The notes: generated by a model from the sequence alone, not told the origin. A stretch of 64,000 nt of DNA from Arthrobacter sp. SLBN-112 (GCF_030944625.1 NZ_JAUSXY010000001.1:3782001-3846000), one strand, 5' to 3'; counted from the first letter of the stretch, positions 1 through 8,490 are shown. Numbers and translations: made by a program.

Positions 1-403
1 TCCCGGAGCGCACCAACCGCTGAAGCAGGGATTCGTGGACGGTCAGGTTACGCACGGACACCAGGTTCACCTGTTGGTCGCGCCGGTTCAGCACGCCGTA
101 CCGGGCCACCATCCGCTGGCTGGTCAGGGTGTAACGGGTGCCTTGCCAGCGGAGCAGCCGCGGCAGGCAGTAGCCCAGCCATACGGCGGCTGCTGCAAGG
201 ACGCAGCAGGCGACGAGCCATGACGTCCATTGCCGGCCCAGGGCCGGCACCACCCGGGCAGCGCCGCCGCGGATGATCCAGGCGCTGGCGAAGGCTGCCA
301 GCGCCGGCGCCAGTACGAAAGCTGCGGCTGCACCGGCCAGTTTCCTGGGCTGGGGGCGGGTGGTGACGATAACTTGTTCCCCGGGAACGAGGCTTCTACG
401 CAT
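1..403 (-). CDS. PH domain-containing membrane protein, C-terminus beyond window edge
   Basis: The minus-strand frame starting at 403 reads MRRSLVPGEQVIVTTRPQPR, followed by two hydrophobic segments (about residues 22-40 and 55-75) and then the YTLTSQRMVARYGVLNRRD type of segment seen in bacterial PH-domain proteins (bPH2, YdbS/YdbT-like). Such proteins sit in the membrane and their biochemical role is poorly known. The ATG overlaps the last eight bases of birA (ATGCGTAG), so the two are probably translationally coupled. About 134 residues are visible and the rest lies outside the window. The assignment rests on fold-level resemblance only. Confidence 0.75.
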   Translation of the reverse strand, partial: MRRSLVPGEQVIVTTRPQPRKLAGAAAAFVLAPALAAFASAWIIRGGAARVVPALGRQWTSWLVACCVLAAAAVWLGYCLPRLLRWQGTRYTLTSQRMVARYGVLNRRDQQVNLVSVRNLTVHESLLQRLVRSG

Positions 404-1304
404 AACCGCCTTGGCCGGGTTCTTCCGGTGATGTCCACGGCCGCAGGTGCACTACGTCGCCGGCGGTCACCACGTGCTCCCGCGCGTCGCGGTCCACCAC
501 CAGCAGGGAGCCGTAGTCATCCAGCCGGGAGGCGTGTCCAATGATCTCGTGGTCGCCGGGCAGCTGTGCCCGCACCTGCTTGCCGAGCGTAACCATCACG
601 GCCTCCACCCGCTTGTGCAGGGAAGGGCCGCCGGCCAACCCGGCCGTGGGGTCGCCGTCGGCGTTGCAGAAACTGCGGTAGAGGGTGGCGAAATGGGCCA
701 GGTAGCTCTTCAGCAGGGCGGTGCGGTCGGTGGTCCGGGCACCTTCGAGCGCCACCGATGTCGCGGTGGGGACCGGGAGTTCGCGTTCACGCAGGGTGAC
801 GTTCAACCCGGTGCCCAGGACGACGGGCGGCACGTTGCCGTCCGCCATCGGGCCAAGCTGGGCCAGGATGCCGGCGATCTTCCGGCCGCGCACCAGGACA
901 TCGTTGGGCCACTTGAGCTCGGCCGGGATGCCGGCGGTCTCCAGCAAGGTCTCGCGCAGCGCAAGGGCGGCGATCAGTGACAACCAGGAGTAGCTCTGCG
1001 TAGGGAGCGGGCGGCCGTCCGCATTGACGGGACGCAACACCACGGAGACGGACACCGAGCTCAGCGGTGGCGCTTCCCAACGCCTGTCCAGCCGGCCCCG
1101 GGCGGCAGTCTGGTATTCGGCGGTCAGGACAGAAAGGTCCGGCCAGGCTGCGCTTTCCACCGTGACGGCCCGCAGGAGGTCGGCATTGGTGGAACCGGTC
1201 GAGTCCACGACGTCGATCCGGGGGATGCCCGTGGCGGAGAGGAAACGCTGGTCTGCCAGGTCCATTCGGTTCAGGGGGGTGCCCGGTACGTGCGCGTCAT
1301 CCAT
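396..1304 (-). CDS. birA: Biotin--[acetyl-CoA-carboxylase] ligase, monofunctional
   Basis: This 302-residue protein activates biotin to biotinyl-AMP and transfers it to the lysine of biotin carboxyl carrier domains; the obvious local client is the AccA3 protein at 12.67 kb. Visible motifs are GSTNADLL (about 36-43), the adenylate loop ARGRLDRRW (about 68-76), WPNDVLVRGRKIAGIL (about 134-149) and a C-terminal beta domain. There is no N-terminal helix-turn-helix, so unlike E. coli BirA it should not act as a repressor. The start is preceded by TAGGAT six bases upstream, suggesting a leaderless message. It lies beside accD, as in other actinobacteria, and overlaps the next gene by eight bases. 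Confidence 0.93.
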   Translation of the reverse strand: MDDAHVPGTPLNRMDLADQRFLSATGIPRIDVVDSTGSTNADLLRAVTVESAAWPDLSVLTAEYQTAARGRLDRRWEAPPLSSVSVSVVLRPVNADGRPLPTQSYSWLSLIAALALRETLLETAGIPAELKWPNDVLVRGRKIAGILAQLGPMADGNVPPVVLGTGLNVTLRERELPVPTATSVALEGARTTDRTALLKSYLAHFATLYRSFCNADGDPTAGLAGGPSLHKRVEAVMVTLGKQVRAQLPGDHEIIGHASRLDDYGSLLVVDRDAREHVVTAGDVVHLRPWTSPEEPGQGGYA

Positions 1305-1310
1305 ACCTGA

Positions 1311-1316
1311 ATCCTA
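1311..1316 (-). promoter_or_regulatory. -10 hexamer TAGGAT, leaderless start of birA
   Basis: On the minus strand TAGGAT is followed by six bases and then the birA ATG. This spacing would place transcription initiation at the start codon. It is one of about a dozen cases in the window with the same geometry. Confidence 0.5.
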
Positions 1317-1433
1317 CCGAGCGAAGCTGAAGACCACCGAGCAGCCCGGAATCCCCCCGGGACGCCGCACGGGCCCACCGCACACCCGCCGGCAATGGCG
1401 GTGGGCGTGTGGACCGGGTGGAAGCAGTCGGCC

Positions 1434-2321
1434 CTAAAGGAAGATGTCCGGAACCAACTGGTCTTCCGGTGCACCAAGGCTGTACGGACGGAAGTCCGTG
1501 ACGCCCGCGGCCGCCAGAACCTGCTCGTCCGTATAGAAGTTGCCTGACACCGCATCTCCGGCGGCAAGGTGGCTTCCCGTCAGGATGGCGTGGGCGGCAT
1601 CGGCCATGATTTGCGGGCCCCGGGCGGCCAGCACCATTTTTTCGCCGTGCGGCATGTTACGGATGGCTGCCGTGTCGATCAGGGTGCACGGCCACAGGGA
1701 GTTCACCCGGACGCCGTCGGCTTTCAGTTCCTCGGCCAGGCCCAGCGTGGTCAGGCTCATCCCGTACTTGGCCATGGTGTAGGCGAGGTGTTTCCCTGCC
1801 CAGGAGGGGTGCAGGTTCAGCGGCGGGGACAGCGTCAGGATATGCCCCTGCGCCGAGGCCCGCAGCGCGGGGAGCGCGAGCTTGGACAGCAGGAAGGTTC
1901 CGCGGACGTTGATGTCCTGCATGAGGTCGTATTTTTTCATCTCGACGGCGTCAGTGGTGGAGAGGTCGATGGCCGAGGCGTTGTTGATGACGACGTCGAT
2001 GCCGCCGAAGCGTTCCACGGCTGCGGCCACGGCTCCTGCGACGTCCTCGTCCCGGCGGACGTCGCCCACCAGCGGCAACGCCTGGCCGCCCGCCTCCACC
2101 AGTTCCTCGGCGGCGGTAAAGACGGTGCCCGCCAATTTCGGGTGCGGATTGCCGGTTTTGGCCAGTAGCACAATGTTGGCGCCGTCCCGGGCCGCCCTCT
2201 TGGCGATGGCCAGGCCGATTCCGCGGCTTCCGCCGGAGATCAGAATGGTGCGACCCGCCAGGGAACCAGCCGCCCGGTAGGGGCTCTCGGACGTCTGCAA
2301 AGCCTCATTGCTTGAAGTCAT
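1434..2321 (-). CDS. SDR family oxidoreductase (HSDL2-like)
   Basis: This 295-residue NAD(P)-dependent short-chain dehydrogenase belongs to the group resembling hydroxysteroid dehydrogenase-like protein 2. The glycine-rich nucleotide loop SGGSRGIGLAIAKR lies near residues 27-40, the NNAS motif near 106-109, and the catalytic YTMAKYG near 181-187. Substrate is unknown. A lipid or acyl substrate is suggested only by the divergent accD gene. I chose the ATG at 2321 rather than an in-frame upstream start at 2339 because TACAGT lies exactly six bases before it, indicating a leaderless start. A palindrome (GTTACTGGCGGGTAAC) sits just upstream in the shared divergent promoter region. Confidence 0.88.
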   Translation of the reverse strand: MTSSNEALQTSESPYRAAGSLAGRTILISGGSRGIGLAIAKRAARDGANIVLLAKTGNPHPKLAGTVFTAAEELVEAGGQALPLVGDVRRDEDVAGAVAAAVERFGGIDVVINNASAIDLSTTDAVEMKKYDLMQDINVRGTFLLSKLALPALRASAQGHILTLSPPLNLHPSWAGKHLAYTMAKYGMSLTTLGLAEELKADGVRVNSLWPCTLIDTAAIRNMPHGEKMVLAARGPQIMADAAHAILTGSHLAAGDAVSGNFYTDEQVLAAAGVTDFRPYSLGAPEDQLVPDIFL

Positions 2322-2327
2322 GGGAAC

Positions 2328-2333
2328 ACTGTA
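2328..2333 (-). promoter_or_regulatory. -10 hexamer TACAGT of the SDR gene
   Basis: TACAGT-N6-ATG on the minus strand, with no Shine-Dalgarno sequence. Upstream of it GTAAC ends ten bases before the hexamer and GTTAC lies a further eleven bases up, the same spacing as in the three nitrate promoters. Confidence 0.5.
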
Positions 2334-2343
2334 ACCCAACTAA

Positions 2344-2359
2344 GTTACTGGCGGGTAAC
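2344..2359. promoter_or_regulatory. Palindrome GTTACTGGCGGGTAAC between SDR and accD
   Basis: Inverted repeat GTTAC-N6-GTAAC in the 215-bp divergent gap. It abuts CATAAT (2359-2364), a possible accD -10, and ends ten bases before the SDR -10, so a bound protein could control both directions. The core TTACTGGCGGGTAA resembles TetR-family operators. A near copy, TTACCGGCCGGTAA, occurs at 32521. Confidence 0.45.
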
Positions 2360-2390
2360 ATAATGGAGAGGGTGCTGGAACGGCAGAAAA

Positions 2391-2407
2391 TTGTAGGTTC
2401 CCTACAG
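2391..2407. promoter_or_regulatory. Shared acyl-CoA carboxylase motif, accD copy
   Basis: TTGTAGGTTCCCTACAG, differing from the accA3 copy at 12558 in two of 17 positions. As DNA it is a palindromic operator candidate; as RNA it could fold TGTAGG-TTC-CCTACA. It lies about 130 bases before the accD start. Confidence 0.5.
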
Positions 2408-2536
2408 CTGCGGGCGCCGAATGCGTCATTAGACTTGCCAGCAGGGTTCGTCTTTTGTGTGGATGCTACTTAAAGCTCCCGCCAATTCGGACCGCCAGCC
2501 AACAGAACTGACTTGCTACAGAGCCGGAGACACTTG

Positions 2537-4120
2537 ATGAGCCACGATCTGACAACGACAGCGGGAAAGATCGCAGATTTCCGCGACCGCCAGGCGCGTG
2601 CCGCACAGCCCTCCGGCCTTGAGGCCATCGAAAAGCAGCATGCCCGCGGCAAGAACACCGCCCGCGAACGCATCGAACTGCTCCTGGACGAAGACTCGTT
2701 TGTTGAATTCGACGCCCTTGCCGTGCACCGCTCCACGGCCTTCGGCATGGAAAAGAAGAAGCCGCTGGGCGACGGCCTGGTCTCCGGCTACGGCACCGTT
2801 GACGGCCGCCTGGTGGCCGTCTACAGCCAGGATTTCAGCGTCTACGGCGGATCGCTGAGCCAGGTCAACGGCGAAAAGATCGTCAAGGTCCAGGAATTCG
2901 CACTCCGCAATGGCTGCCCCGTGGTGGGCATCCTGGACGGCGGCGGCGCACGCATCCAGGAAGGCGTGGCGTCCTTGGCCATGTTCGCGGACATCTTCCG
3001 GAACAACGTCCACGCGTCCGGCGTGGTGCCGCAGATCTCGCTCATCATGGGCCCCTCCGCCGGCGGCGCCGCCTACTCCCCCGCCCTCACCGACTACGTG
3101 GTGATGGTGGACAAGACCTCCCACATGTTCATCACCGGCCCCGACGTCATTAAGACAGTCACCGGCGAGGACGTGGACATGGAAACGCTGGGTGGCGCAC
3201 GGCAGCACAACGCCACCACCGGAACGTCCACCTACTTGGCCTCCGACGAAACCGACGCCATCGAGTTCGTGCGCGAACTGCTGGACTTCCTGCCCTCCAA
3301 CAACCTCTCGGAGGCACCCGTGCTGGGACACCAGCAAGAGCTGGAGGTCGACGACGACGACCTCGCCCTGGACGCGCTGGTTCCGGACTCCGCCAACCAG
3401 CCCTACGACATGCGGGCCGTCGTCGAACAGATCGTGGACGACGGGCACTTCCTTGAGATGCAGGCACTTTACGCACCCAATGTGATGATCGGCTACGGCC
3501 GCGTGGAGGGCCATACGGTGGGCATCGTTGCCAACCAGCCGCTGCAGTTCGCCGGCACCCTGGACATCGCCGCCTCCGAAAAAGCGGCCCGGTTCGTCCG
3601 CCACTGCGACGCCTTCAACATCCCCATCATCACCCTGGTGGACGTTCCCGGCTTCCTTCCCGGCAAGGACCAGGAGTTCCAGGGCATCATCCGGCGCGGC
3701 GCCAAGCTCCTCTACGCATACGCCGAGGCCACCGTCCCCAAGCTCACCGTCATCACCCGCAAGGCCTACGGCGGCGCCTACATCGTGATGGGCTCCAAGA
3801 AGCTTGGCGCCGACCTGAACCTGGCGTGGCCCACCGCGCAAATCGGCGTCATGGGTGCCCAGGGTGCCGTTAACATCCTCTACCGCCGCGACCTCGCCGC
3901 CGTAGCGGAAGATGGCGGGGACGTCGAAGCCCGCCGCGCCGAGGTCATCCGGCAGTACGAGGAAGAACTCCTCAACCCCTACCAGGCGGCAGAACTGGGC
4001 TATGTGGACGCCGTGATCGCCCCCTCCGAGACCCGCGTCCAGATCATCAAGGGCCTGCGGGCACTGCGCGACAAACGCGCCAGCCTCCCCGCCAAGAAGC
4101 ACGGGAACATCCCGCTGTGA
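2537..4120 (+). CDS. accD: Acyl-CoA (propionyl/acetyl-CoA) carboxylase beta subunit
   Basis: This 527-residue carboxyltransferase moves CO2 from carboxybiotin on the alpha subunit to acetyl- or propionyl-CoA, giving malonyl- or methylmalonyl-CoA for fatty acid synthesis or propionate metabolism. The N-terminal crotonase-like half contains [13 protein letters not shown] (about 133-145) and [13 protein letters not shown] (about 171-183), the oxyanion-type glycines of this family. The C-terminal half contains [12 protein letters not shown] (about 407-418). The ATG at 2537 has GGAG seven bases upstream and is preferred over an upstream in-frame start at 2513. Its stop overlaps the GTG of accE by four bases (GTGA), so both form one operon; the biotinylated partner is encoded at 12.67 kb. 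Confidence 0.95.
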   Translation: MSHDLTTTAGKIADFRDRQARAAQPSGLEAIEKQHARGKNTARERIELLLDEDSFVEFDALAVHRSTAFGMEKKKPLGDGLVSGYGTVDGRLVAVYSQDFSVYGGSLSQVNGEKIVKVQEFALRNGCPVVGILDGGGARIQEGVASLAMFADIFRNNVHASGVVPQISLIMGPSAGGAAYSPALTDYVVMVDKTSHMFITGPDVIKTVTGEDVDMETLGGARQHNATTGTSTYLASDETDAIEFVRELLDFLPSNNLSEAPVLGHQQELEVDDDDLALDALVPDSANQPYDMRAVVEQIVDDGHFLEMQALYAPNVMIGYGRVEGHTVGIVANQPLQFAGTLDIAASEKAARFVRHCDAFNIPIITLVDVPGFLPGKDQEFQGIIRRGAKLLYAYAEATVPKLTVITRKAYGGAYIVMGSKKLGADLNLAWPTAQIGVMGAQGAVNILYRRDLAAVAEDGGDVEARRAEVIRQYEEELLNPYQAAELGYVDAVIAPSETRVQIIKGLRALRDKRASLPAKKHGNIPL

Positions 4121-4419
4121 TCCCCACCCGCCCCCTAACTTCGCAAGCTCAGCCAGGGAACCCTGCGGGCGTGGGCCCAGCGCAGGATCCCACGGAGGCC
4201 GGCGAAGCCCGGGAGACCGAAGCTGCTCCGCTGCTTTCTGTCGTCAAAGGACAGCCGAACGCCGAGGAGCTGGCCGCACTCACCGCCGTCGTCCTTTCCC
4301 TGGGCGGGGAAAGCCCAGCCCCCGCCAAGTCCCCCAGCGTGCGGCACTGGGTGCGCCGGCAACAGTTGCGGCTCGCCCCGTCGCCCGGCCCCGGCGCCTG
4401 GAAGCGCAGCCACAGCTGA
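4117..4419 (+). CDS. accE: Acyl-CoA carboxylase epsilon subunit
   Basis: This 100-residue protein ends in [20 protein letters not shown] (about 42-61) followed by a basic tail with HWVRRQQLR. The pattern KGxPxxEELAALxAVL is diagnostic of actinobacterial AccE, a small accessory subunit that stabilises or stimulates the AccA3-AccD holoenzyme. The first 40 residues are low-complexity and poorly conserved. It starts with GTG overlapping the accD stop, so translation is coupled and the two should be made in fixed ratio. No catalytic residues are expected. Confidence 0.85.
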   Translation: MIPTRPLTSQAQPGNPAGVGPAQDPTEAGEARETEAAPLLSVVKGQPNAEELAALTAVVLSLGGESPAPAKSPSVRHWVRRQQLRLAPSPGPGAWKRSHS

Positions 4420-4447
4420 CCCTCCCCACCCGGTCCGCCCAGCCGGG

Positions 4448-4453
4448 TAGTCT
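4448..4453 (+). promoter_or_regulatory. -10 hexamer TAGTCT before the DUF885 gene
   Basis: TAGTCT, six bases, then the GTG at 4460. There is no Shine-Dalgarno sequence, which is consistent with a leaderless transcript. Confidence 0.45.
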
Positions 4454-4459
4454 CGGAAT

Positions 4460-6146
4460 GTGACTACAGACACTGCACCCGCCGCGCGCCCGCATACCCG
4501 CATCGACGCCGTCGCTGACGCTTACACGGACACCCTGATCAGACTCAACCCGACGTTCGCCACCACCCTTGGCCTGCCGGGCCACGAGACGGAATACCAG
4601 GACTTCTCCCCCGCAGGCATCGCCGGATTCGCCGAGGCCGCGCGGGACGCACTGGCCTCACTGGAGGGCCTGGAGCCGGAAGACGACGTGGACGCCGTCA
4701 CCCTGGATGCCATGCGGGAGCGGCTCGGCCTGCAACTGCTGATCCACGCCTCCGGCTGGGAGTACGCCGAACTGAACAACATCGCCTCCCCCGCGCAGGA
4801 CATCCGGGCCATCTTCGACCTCATGCCCACCGCCACCGGGCAGGACTGGGAACACATCGCCGGCCGCGCTGGCAACGTGCCGGCCGCCATCAGCGGCTAT
4901 ATCGAATCCCTGCGCATGGCCCGGGACGCCGGCCGGGTGGCCGCCGCCCGGCAGGTGCGGATCGTCATCGAACAGGTGACCAAGTACGCGGCAGCAGACG
5001 GATTCTTCGCCAAGGTGGCCGCCGGTGCAGCCACCGCTGACGGACCGCTGCCCGCGGCACTTCAGGACAAGCTCGACGCCGGAGCCGGAGCCGCCCGCAG
5101 CGCCTACGCCGGGCTGGCAGAGTTCTTGCGCACCGAGCTGCTCCCGGCCGCGCCTGAGAAGGACGCCGTGGGCAGGGCACGTTACGCACTGGCTTCCCGC
5201 TCATTCCTCGGCGCCGAAGTGGACCTCGAAGAAACGTACGCCTGGGGCGTCCAGGAACTGGACCGCCTCATCGCCGAACAGGAACGCGTTGCCGCCACCA
5301 TCAAGGCCGGCGCCACCATCGCCGAAGCCAAGGAAATCCTCAACAACGATCCCGCACGGCAGCTGAAAGGCACCGACGCACTGCAAGCATGGATGCAGGA
5401 CCTCTCTGACAAGGCCATGGCCGGGCTCGCCGGAGTGCACTTCGACATTCCGGATGTCATGAAGACCCTCGAATGCCGGATCGCCCCCACGGACGAGGGC
5501 GGCATCTACTACACCGGCCCGTCCGACGACTTCAGCCCGCCCCGGCCGCATGTGGTGGTCCGTCCCCGCCGGCGAGGACACCTTCACCACCTGGGCCGAG
5601 ACCACCACCGTGTACCACGAGGGCGTCCCCGGCCACCACCTCCAGGTAGCCACCGCCACCTACCGGCGGGAACTGCTGAACAACTGGCGCCGCAACGTCT
5701 GCTGGACCTCCGGGCACGGCGAAGGCTGGGCCCTCTACGCCGAGAAACTGATGCAGGAACTGGGCTACCTCACCGACCCCGGCGACCACATGGGAATGCT
5801 GGACATGCAGCGCATGCGGGCCGCCCGCGTCGTCTTCGACATCGGCGTGCACCTCGAGCTGGACGTGCCCGAACGCTGGGGATCCGGCACCTGGACCGCC
5901 GACAAGGGCTACGGCTTCCTCAAGGAAAACCTCCCCATCAGCGAAGGCCAGCTCAATTTCGAGTTCACCCGCTACCTCGGCTGGCCGGGCCAGGCACCCT
6001 CCTACAAGGTGGGCCAGCGGCTCTGGGAACAAATCCGCGCCGAACTTGAGTCCCGGCCGGGGTTCGACCTCAAGGAGTTCCACACCAAGGCCCTCAACAT
6101 CGGCTCCGTAGGACTGGACACCCTCCGCCGGGCGCTCTTGGGATAA
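4460..6146 (+). pseudogene. DUF885 domain protein interrupted by a +1 frameshift
   Basis: The first part (GTG at 4460 to about 5536, some 359 codons) and the second part (from about 5538 to 6146, some 202 codons) together make a full-length DUF885 protein, a family of putative metallopeptidases of about 560 residues. The metal-site-like motif YHEGVPGHHLQ lies just after the junction. Frame one reads DDFS then PPRPHVV; removing one C from the run at 5536-5538 gives DDFSRPGRMWWSVPAGEDTF, as expected for the family. Protein-like sequence on both sides of the shift indicates a recent lesion or a sequencing error. The start is leaderless in appearance (TAGTCT-N6-GTG). If the shift is real, the product ends in a scrambled tail at 6049. 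Confidence 0.85.
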
Positions 6147-6147
6147 T

Positions 6148-6200
6148 CCGGTGGTTGAGCCTGTCGAAACCCCCTCGGTTTCGACAGGCTCAACCACTGG
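6148..6200. repeat. Perfect 21-bp inverted repeat (REP-like palindrome, copy 1)
   Basis: GTGGTTGAGCCTGTCGAAAC plus one C (6151-6171) pairs perfectly with its complement at 6177-6197 around a five-base loop. It follows the DUF885 stop by four bases and may also end transcription. A related palindrome with 16-bp arms lies at 51150-51195 after prs, sharing GGTTGAGCnTGnCGAAACC, so this is likely a dispersed chromosomal repeat. Confidence 0.75.
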
Positions 6201-6347
6201 GGTGAGAGACATTAAGCACATCCGGTCCGGGAATAAGTAACAAACGCCGCTGCCTGCCTTGGTTTTCAGGGGTTTTGCAGCGCCGGGCGTTATTGTAGTT
6301 GCGTAATATTTCTCAATATTCTTTCGACGTGGTATGCGGTGCAGGTC

Positions 6348-6353
6348 TAGCTT
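6348..6353 (+). promoter_or_regulatory. -10 hexamer TAGCTT, leaderless start of the symporter
   Basis: TAGCTT is followed by six bases and the GTG start at 6360. Two AATATT hexamers ten bases apart (6305-6310, 6315-6320) lie further upstream and could be an AT-rich regulatory site. Confidence 0.45.
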
Positions 6354-6359
6354 GTTCTG

Positions 6360-7799
6360 GTGACCACTCAGACAAGCACCCCATCCTCCGCGGGGAAGAC
6401 CGGATTCCAGTTGCCCAAGTGGGCGGCCTCCTTCGGCTTCCAGATCATTGCCGCCCTCGTCGTGGGCCTTGGCCTCGGCCTGCTGGCCAAGTACACCGGC
6501 AGCACCAAGGCCAACCCGAACGCCCTCGGCGCCACGCTGCAGACCATCGGCTCGAGCTACGTCTCGCTGCTGCAGACCGCCGTGGTTCCGTTGATCTTCA
6601 CCGCCGTCGTCAGCTCCATCTCCAACCTGCGCCAGGTATCCAACGCTGCCAGGCTGGCATGGAACACGCTCCTGTGGTTCGCCATCACGTCCCTGATTGC
6701 GGTGCTGATCGGTATCGGCCTGGGCGTGCTGCTGCAGCCCGGCGCCAACACCGGCATCACCGAGGAAGCCAAGTACACCGGCAAATCCGGTGACTGGTGG
6801 GCGTTCCTCGTAGGCCTCTTTCCCAAGAACTTCCTGGGCCTCGGCGCCAGTTCCACCGTTGGCGACTCCGGCGCAGTCACCACCTCGGTCAGCTTCAACG
6901 TCCTGCAGATCCTGGTGATCGCCATCGCCGTCGGCGTTGCGGCCCTCAAGGTCGGCAAGGCCGCTGAGCCCTTCCTGAACCTGAACGCCTCGGCCCTTGC
7001 CGTCATCCAGAAAGTGCTGTGGTGGATCATCCGCATCGCTCCGCTCGGCACCATCGGCCTGATCGGCAACGCCGTCGCAGTCTACGGCTGGGACACCATC
7101 GGCTCGCTCGGCAAGTTCGCCGTCGCGATCTACGTTGGCCTGGCCCTGGTGCTGTTCGTGGTCTACCCCGTCCTGGTCCGCAGCCACGGCCTGTCCATCA
7201 AGCAGTACTTCTCCGGTGTGTGGCCGGCCGTCCAGCTGGCCTTCGTGTCCCGTTCCTCGGTGGGCACCCTGCCGCTGACCCAGCGCGTCACTGAACGCAG
7301 CCTCGGCGTCCCGCGCGCCTACGCTTCCTTCGCAGTGCCGCTGGGCGCCACCACCAAGATGGACGGCTGCGCGGCCATCTACCCGGCCGTGTCCGCGATC
7401 TTCGTGGCCCAGTTCTTCGGGATCCACCTGGACTTCAGCCAGTACGTGCTGATCGCCCTGGTCTCCGTGCTGGGCTCCGCAGCGACCGCCGGCACCACCG
7501 GCGCCGTGGTGATGCTGACGCTGACCCTCTCCACGCTGGGACTGCCGCTGGCCGGCGTCGGGCTCCTGCTCGCCATCGACCCCATCCTGGACATGGGCCG
7601 CACCGCCGTGAACGTTGCGGGCCAGGCCCTGGTTCCCACCATCGTGGCCAAGCGCCAGGGCATCCTGGACGAGTCGCTGTACAACGCACCGCGCAACGGC
7701 ACCCCGTTCGTGGATGACAATGACGCCGCCGCCGGTGAGCCCACCGATGGAATCAGCGCCGACACCACTCCGCGCGAACTGCAGGACGCCAAGGCGTAA
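6360..7799 (+). CDS. Dicarboxylate/amino acid:cation symporter (DAACS family)
   Basis: This 479-residue inner-membrane protein imports C4-dicarboxylates or acidic amino acids with Na+ or H+. Hydrophobic helices are spread over the length. The family signatures are visible: a serine-rich reentrant segment near residue 300 (SRSSVGTLPLTQ), ATTKMDGCAAIYP (about 330-342), the second hairpin SAATAGTTGAVVML (about 376-389) and DPILDMGRTAVNVAG (about 407-421). Substrate cannot be settled between glutamate/aspartate (GltP) and succinate/malate (DctA). The GTG start has a TAGCTT hexamer six bases upstream. A perfect terminator hairpin follows. Confidence 0.93.
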   Translation: MTTQTSTPSSAGKTGFQLPKWAASFGFQIIAALVVGLGLGLLAKYTGSTKANPNALGATLQTIGSSYVSLLQTAVVPLIFTAVVSSISNLRQVSNAARLAWNTLLWFAITSLIAVLIGIGLGVLLQPGANTGITEEAKYTGKSGDWWAFLVGLFPKNFLGLGASSTVGDSGAVTTSVSFNVLQILVIAIAVGVAALKVGKAAEPFLNLNASALAVIQKVLWWIIRIAPLGTIGLIGNAVAVYGWDTIGSLGKFAVAIYVGLALVLFVVYPVLVRSHGLSIKQYFSGVWPAVQLAFVSRSSVGTLPLTQRVTERSLGVPRAYASFAVPLGATTKMDGCAAIYPAVSAIFVAQFFGIHLDFSQYVLIALVSVLGSAATAGTTGAVVMLTLTLSTLGLPLAGVGLLLAIDPILDMGRTAVNVAGQALVPTIVAKRQGILDESLYNAPRNGTPFVDDNDAAAGEPTDGISADTTPRELQDAKA

Positions 7800-7812
7800 C
7801 CAGCAGCCCCGC

Positions 7813-7855
7813 AGCACGAAGTCCCCCGGGAAATTTTCCCGGGGGACTTCGTGCT
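7813..7855. terminator. Perfect 21-bp-arm terminator hairpin
   Basis: AGCACGAAGTCCCCCGGGAA plus A pairs without mismatch with the sequence ending in GACTTCGTGCT; the centre is A/T-rich. It lies between convergent genes and can serve both. Its right arm is followed by two further partial copies of GGGACTTCGTACTGTTA. Confidence 0.85.
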
Positions 7856-7891
7856 GTTTAGGGACTTCGTACTGTTAGGGACTTCTACCGG
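7843..7891 (+). repeat. Short tandem repeat derived from terminator arm
   Basis: GGGACTTCGTGCTGTTTA, then GGGACTTCGTACTGTTA, then a truncated GGGACTTCTACCGG: about 2.7 copies of a 17-18 bp unit, with the first copy forming the terminator's right arm. Confidence 0.7.
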
Positions 7892-7929
7892 TCAGGGGAA
7901 CCATGGTTCCGCCGGGCCCGGGGCTTCGG

Positions 7930-8490
7930 TCAGCGCCCGCCACCGCCGATCACGCCGTTCTGGACCGCTTTGGTTACGGCATCGGCTTCGGCCTGCGTCA
8001 GCTTTCCGTCGGTGACAGCCTTGTCCAGGCGGGTCTTGAGCTCTGCAGCGTGCTCAGACTGCTCATCGCTGCGGATCTCCTGGAGGGCGGCCGTCACCTT
8101 CGACTCGTCAATTCCCAGCGCGTCGGCCAGCGACTTCGCAAGCGCTGCTTCGCGGGCGGCCGGGTCCGGTTTCTGGCCGTCAGCCGGGGCGGTGGGCTTG
8201 TTGGCTTCGCGGAAGGCCTTCAGCGCGTCCTGGACCTTGGTCTGGTCCACGCCGAGCTTGGTGGCCAGCGCGGCAGCCTGGTCTTCGCCGTGGCCGCCGC
8301 GGCCGCCGTGCCTGTGCATGCCATCGGGGGCGGCGCCGTTGCCTCCATCAGTCGAGGCGCTTGAGCTGGCGGTGGGTGTGGGAGTTGGCGTCGTGGTGGT
8401 TGCGGAGGCCATGCCGGCCACTCCGATACCGGCGCCAAGGACCAGCGCAGCCGCTGACAGGCCCAGGGTCATCTTCTTGGTACGTGACAT
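7930..8490 (-). CDS. Secreted protein with two Clp-N-like/LGV repeat motifs, function unknown
   Basis: This 186-residue protein starts with a signal peptide (KK, then LGLSAAALVLGAGIGVAGMA, cleavage near ASA at 28-30). A Thr/Pro/Ser spacer and a His/Gly-rich stretch (HRHGGRGGHG) that might bind metal follow. The mature part holds two copies of a helix pair: LATKLGVDQTKVQDALKAF (about 75-93) and LADALGIDESKVTAALQEI (about 121-139), then a helical tail with a D-x-L-T-Q-A-E-A loop. Similar small secreted proteins occur in Arthrobacter without known function. AGGAG precedes the ATG. It is expressed away from the tetR gene, which is divergent. Confidence 0.8.
   Translation of the reverse strand: MSRTKKMTLGLSAAALVLGAGIGVAGMASATTTTPTPTPTASSSASTDGGNGAAPDGMHRHGGRGGHGEDQAAALATKLGVDQTKVQDALKAFREANKPTAPADGQKPDPAAREAALAKSLADALGIDESKVTAALQEIRSDEQSEHAAELKTRLDKAVTDGKLTQAEADAVTKAVQNGVIGGGGR

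Noticed and set aside
1366..1418. Terminator between the SDR and birA
   Set aside because: Only a bulged CACAC/GTGTG stem with no T-run. It is too weak to call.
2516..4102. 528-codon open frame antisense to accD
   Set aside because: High third-position GC keeps antisense frames open; the sense strand has all carboxyltransferase motifs and the antisense has none.
5532..7817. 761-codon minus-strand frame over DUF885 and the symporter
   Set aside because: It runs antisense through two genes and an inverted repeat; composition is artefactual.
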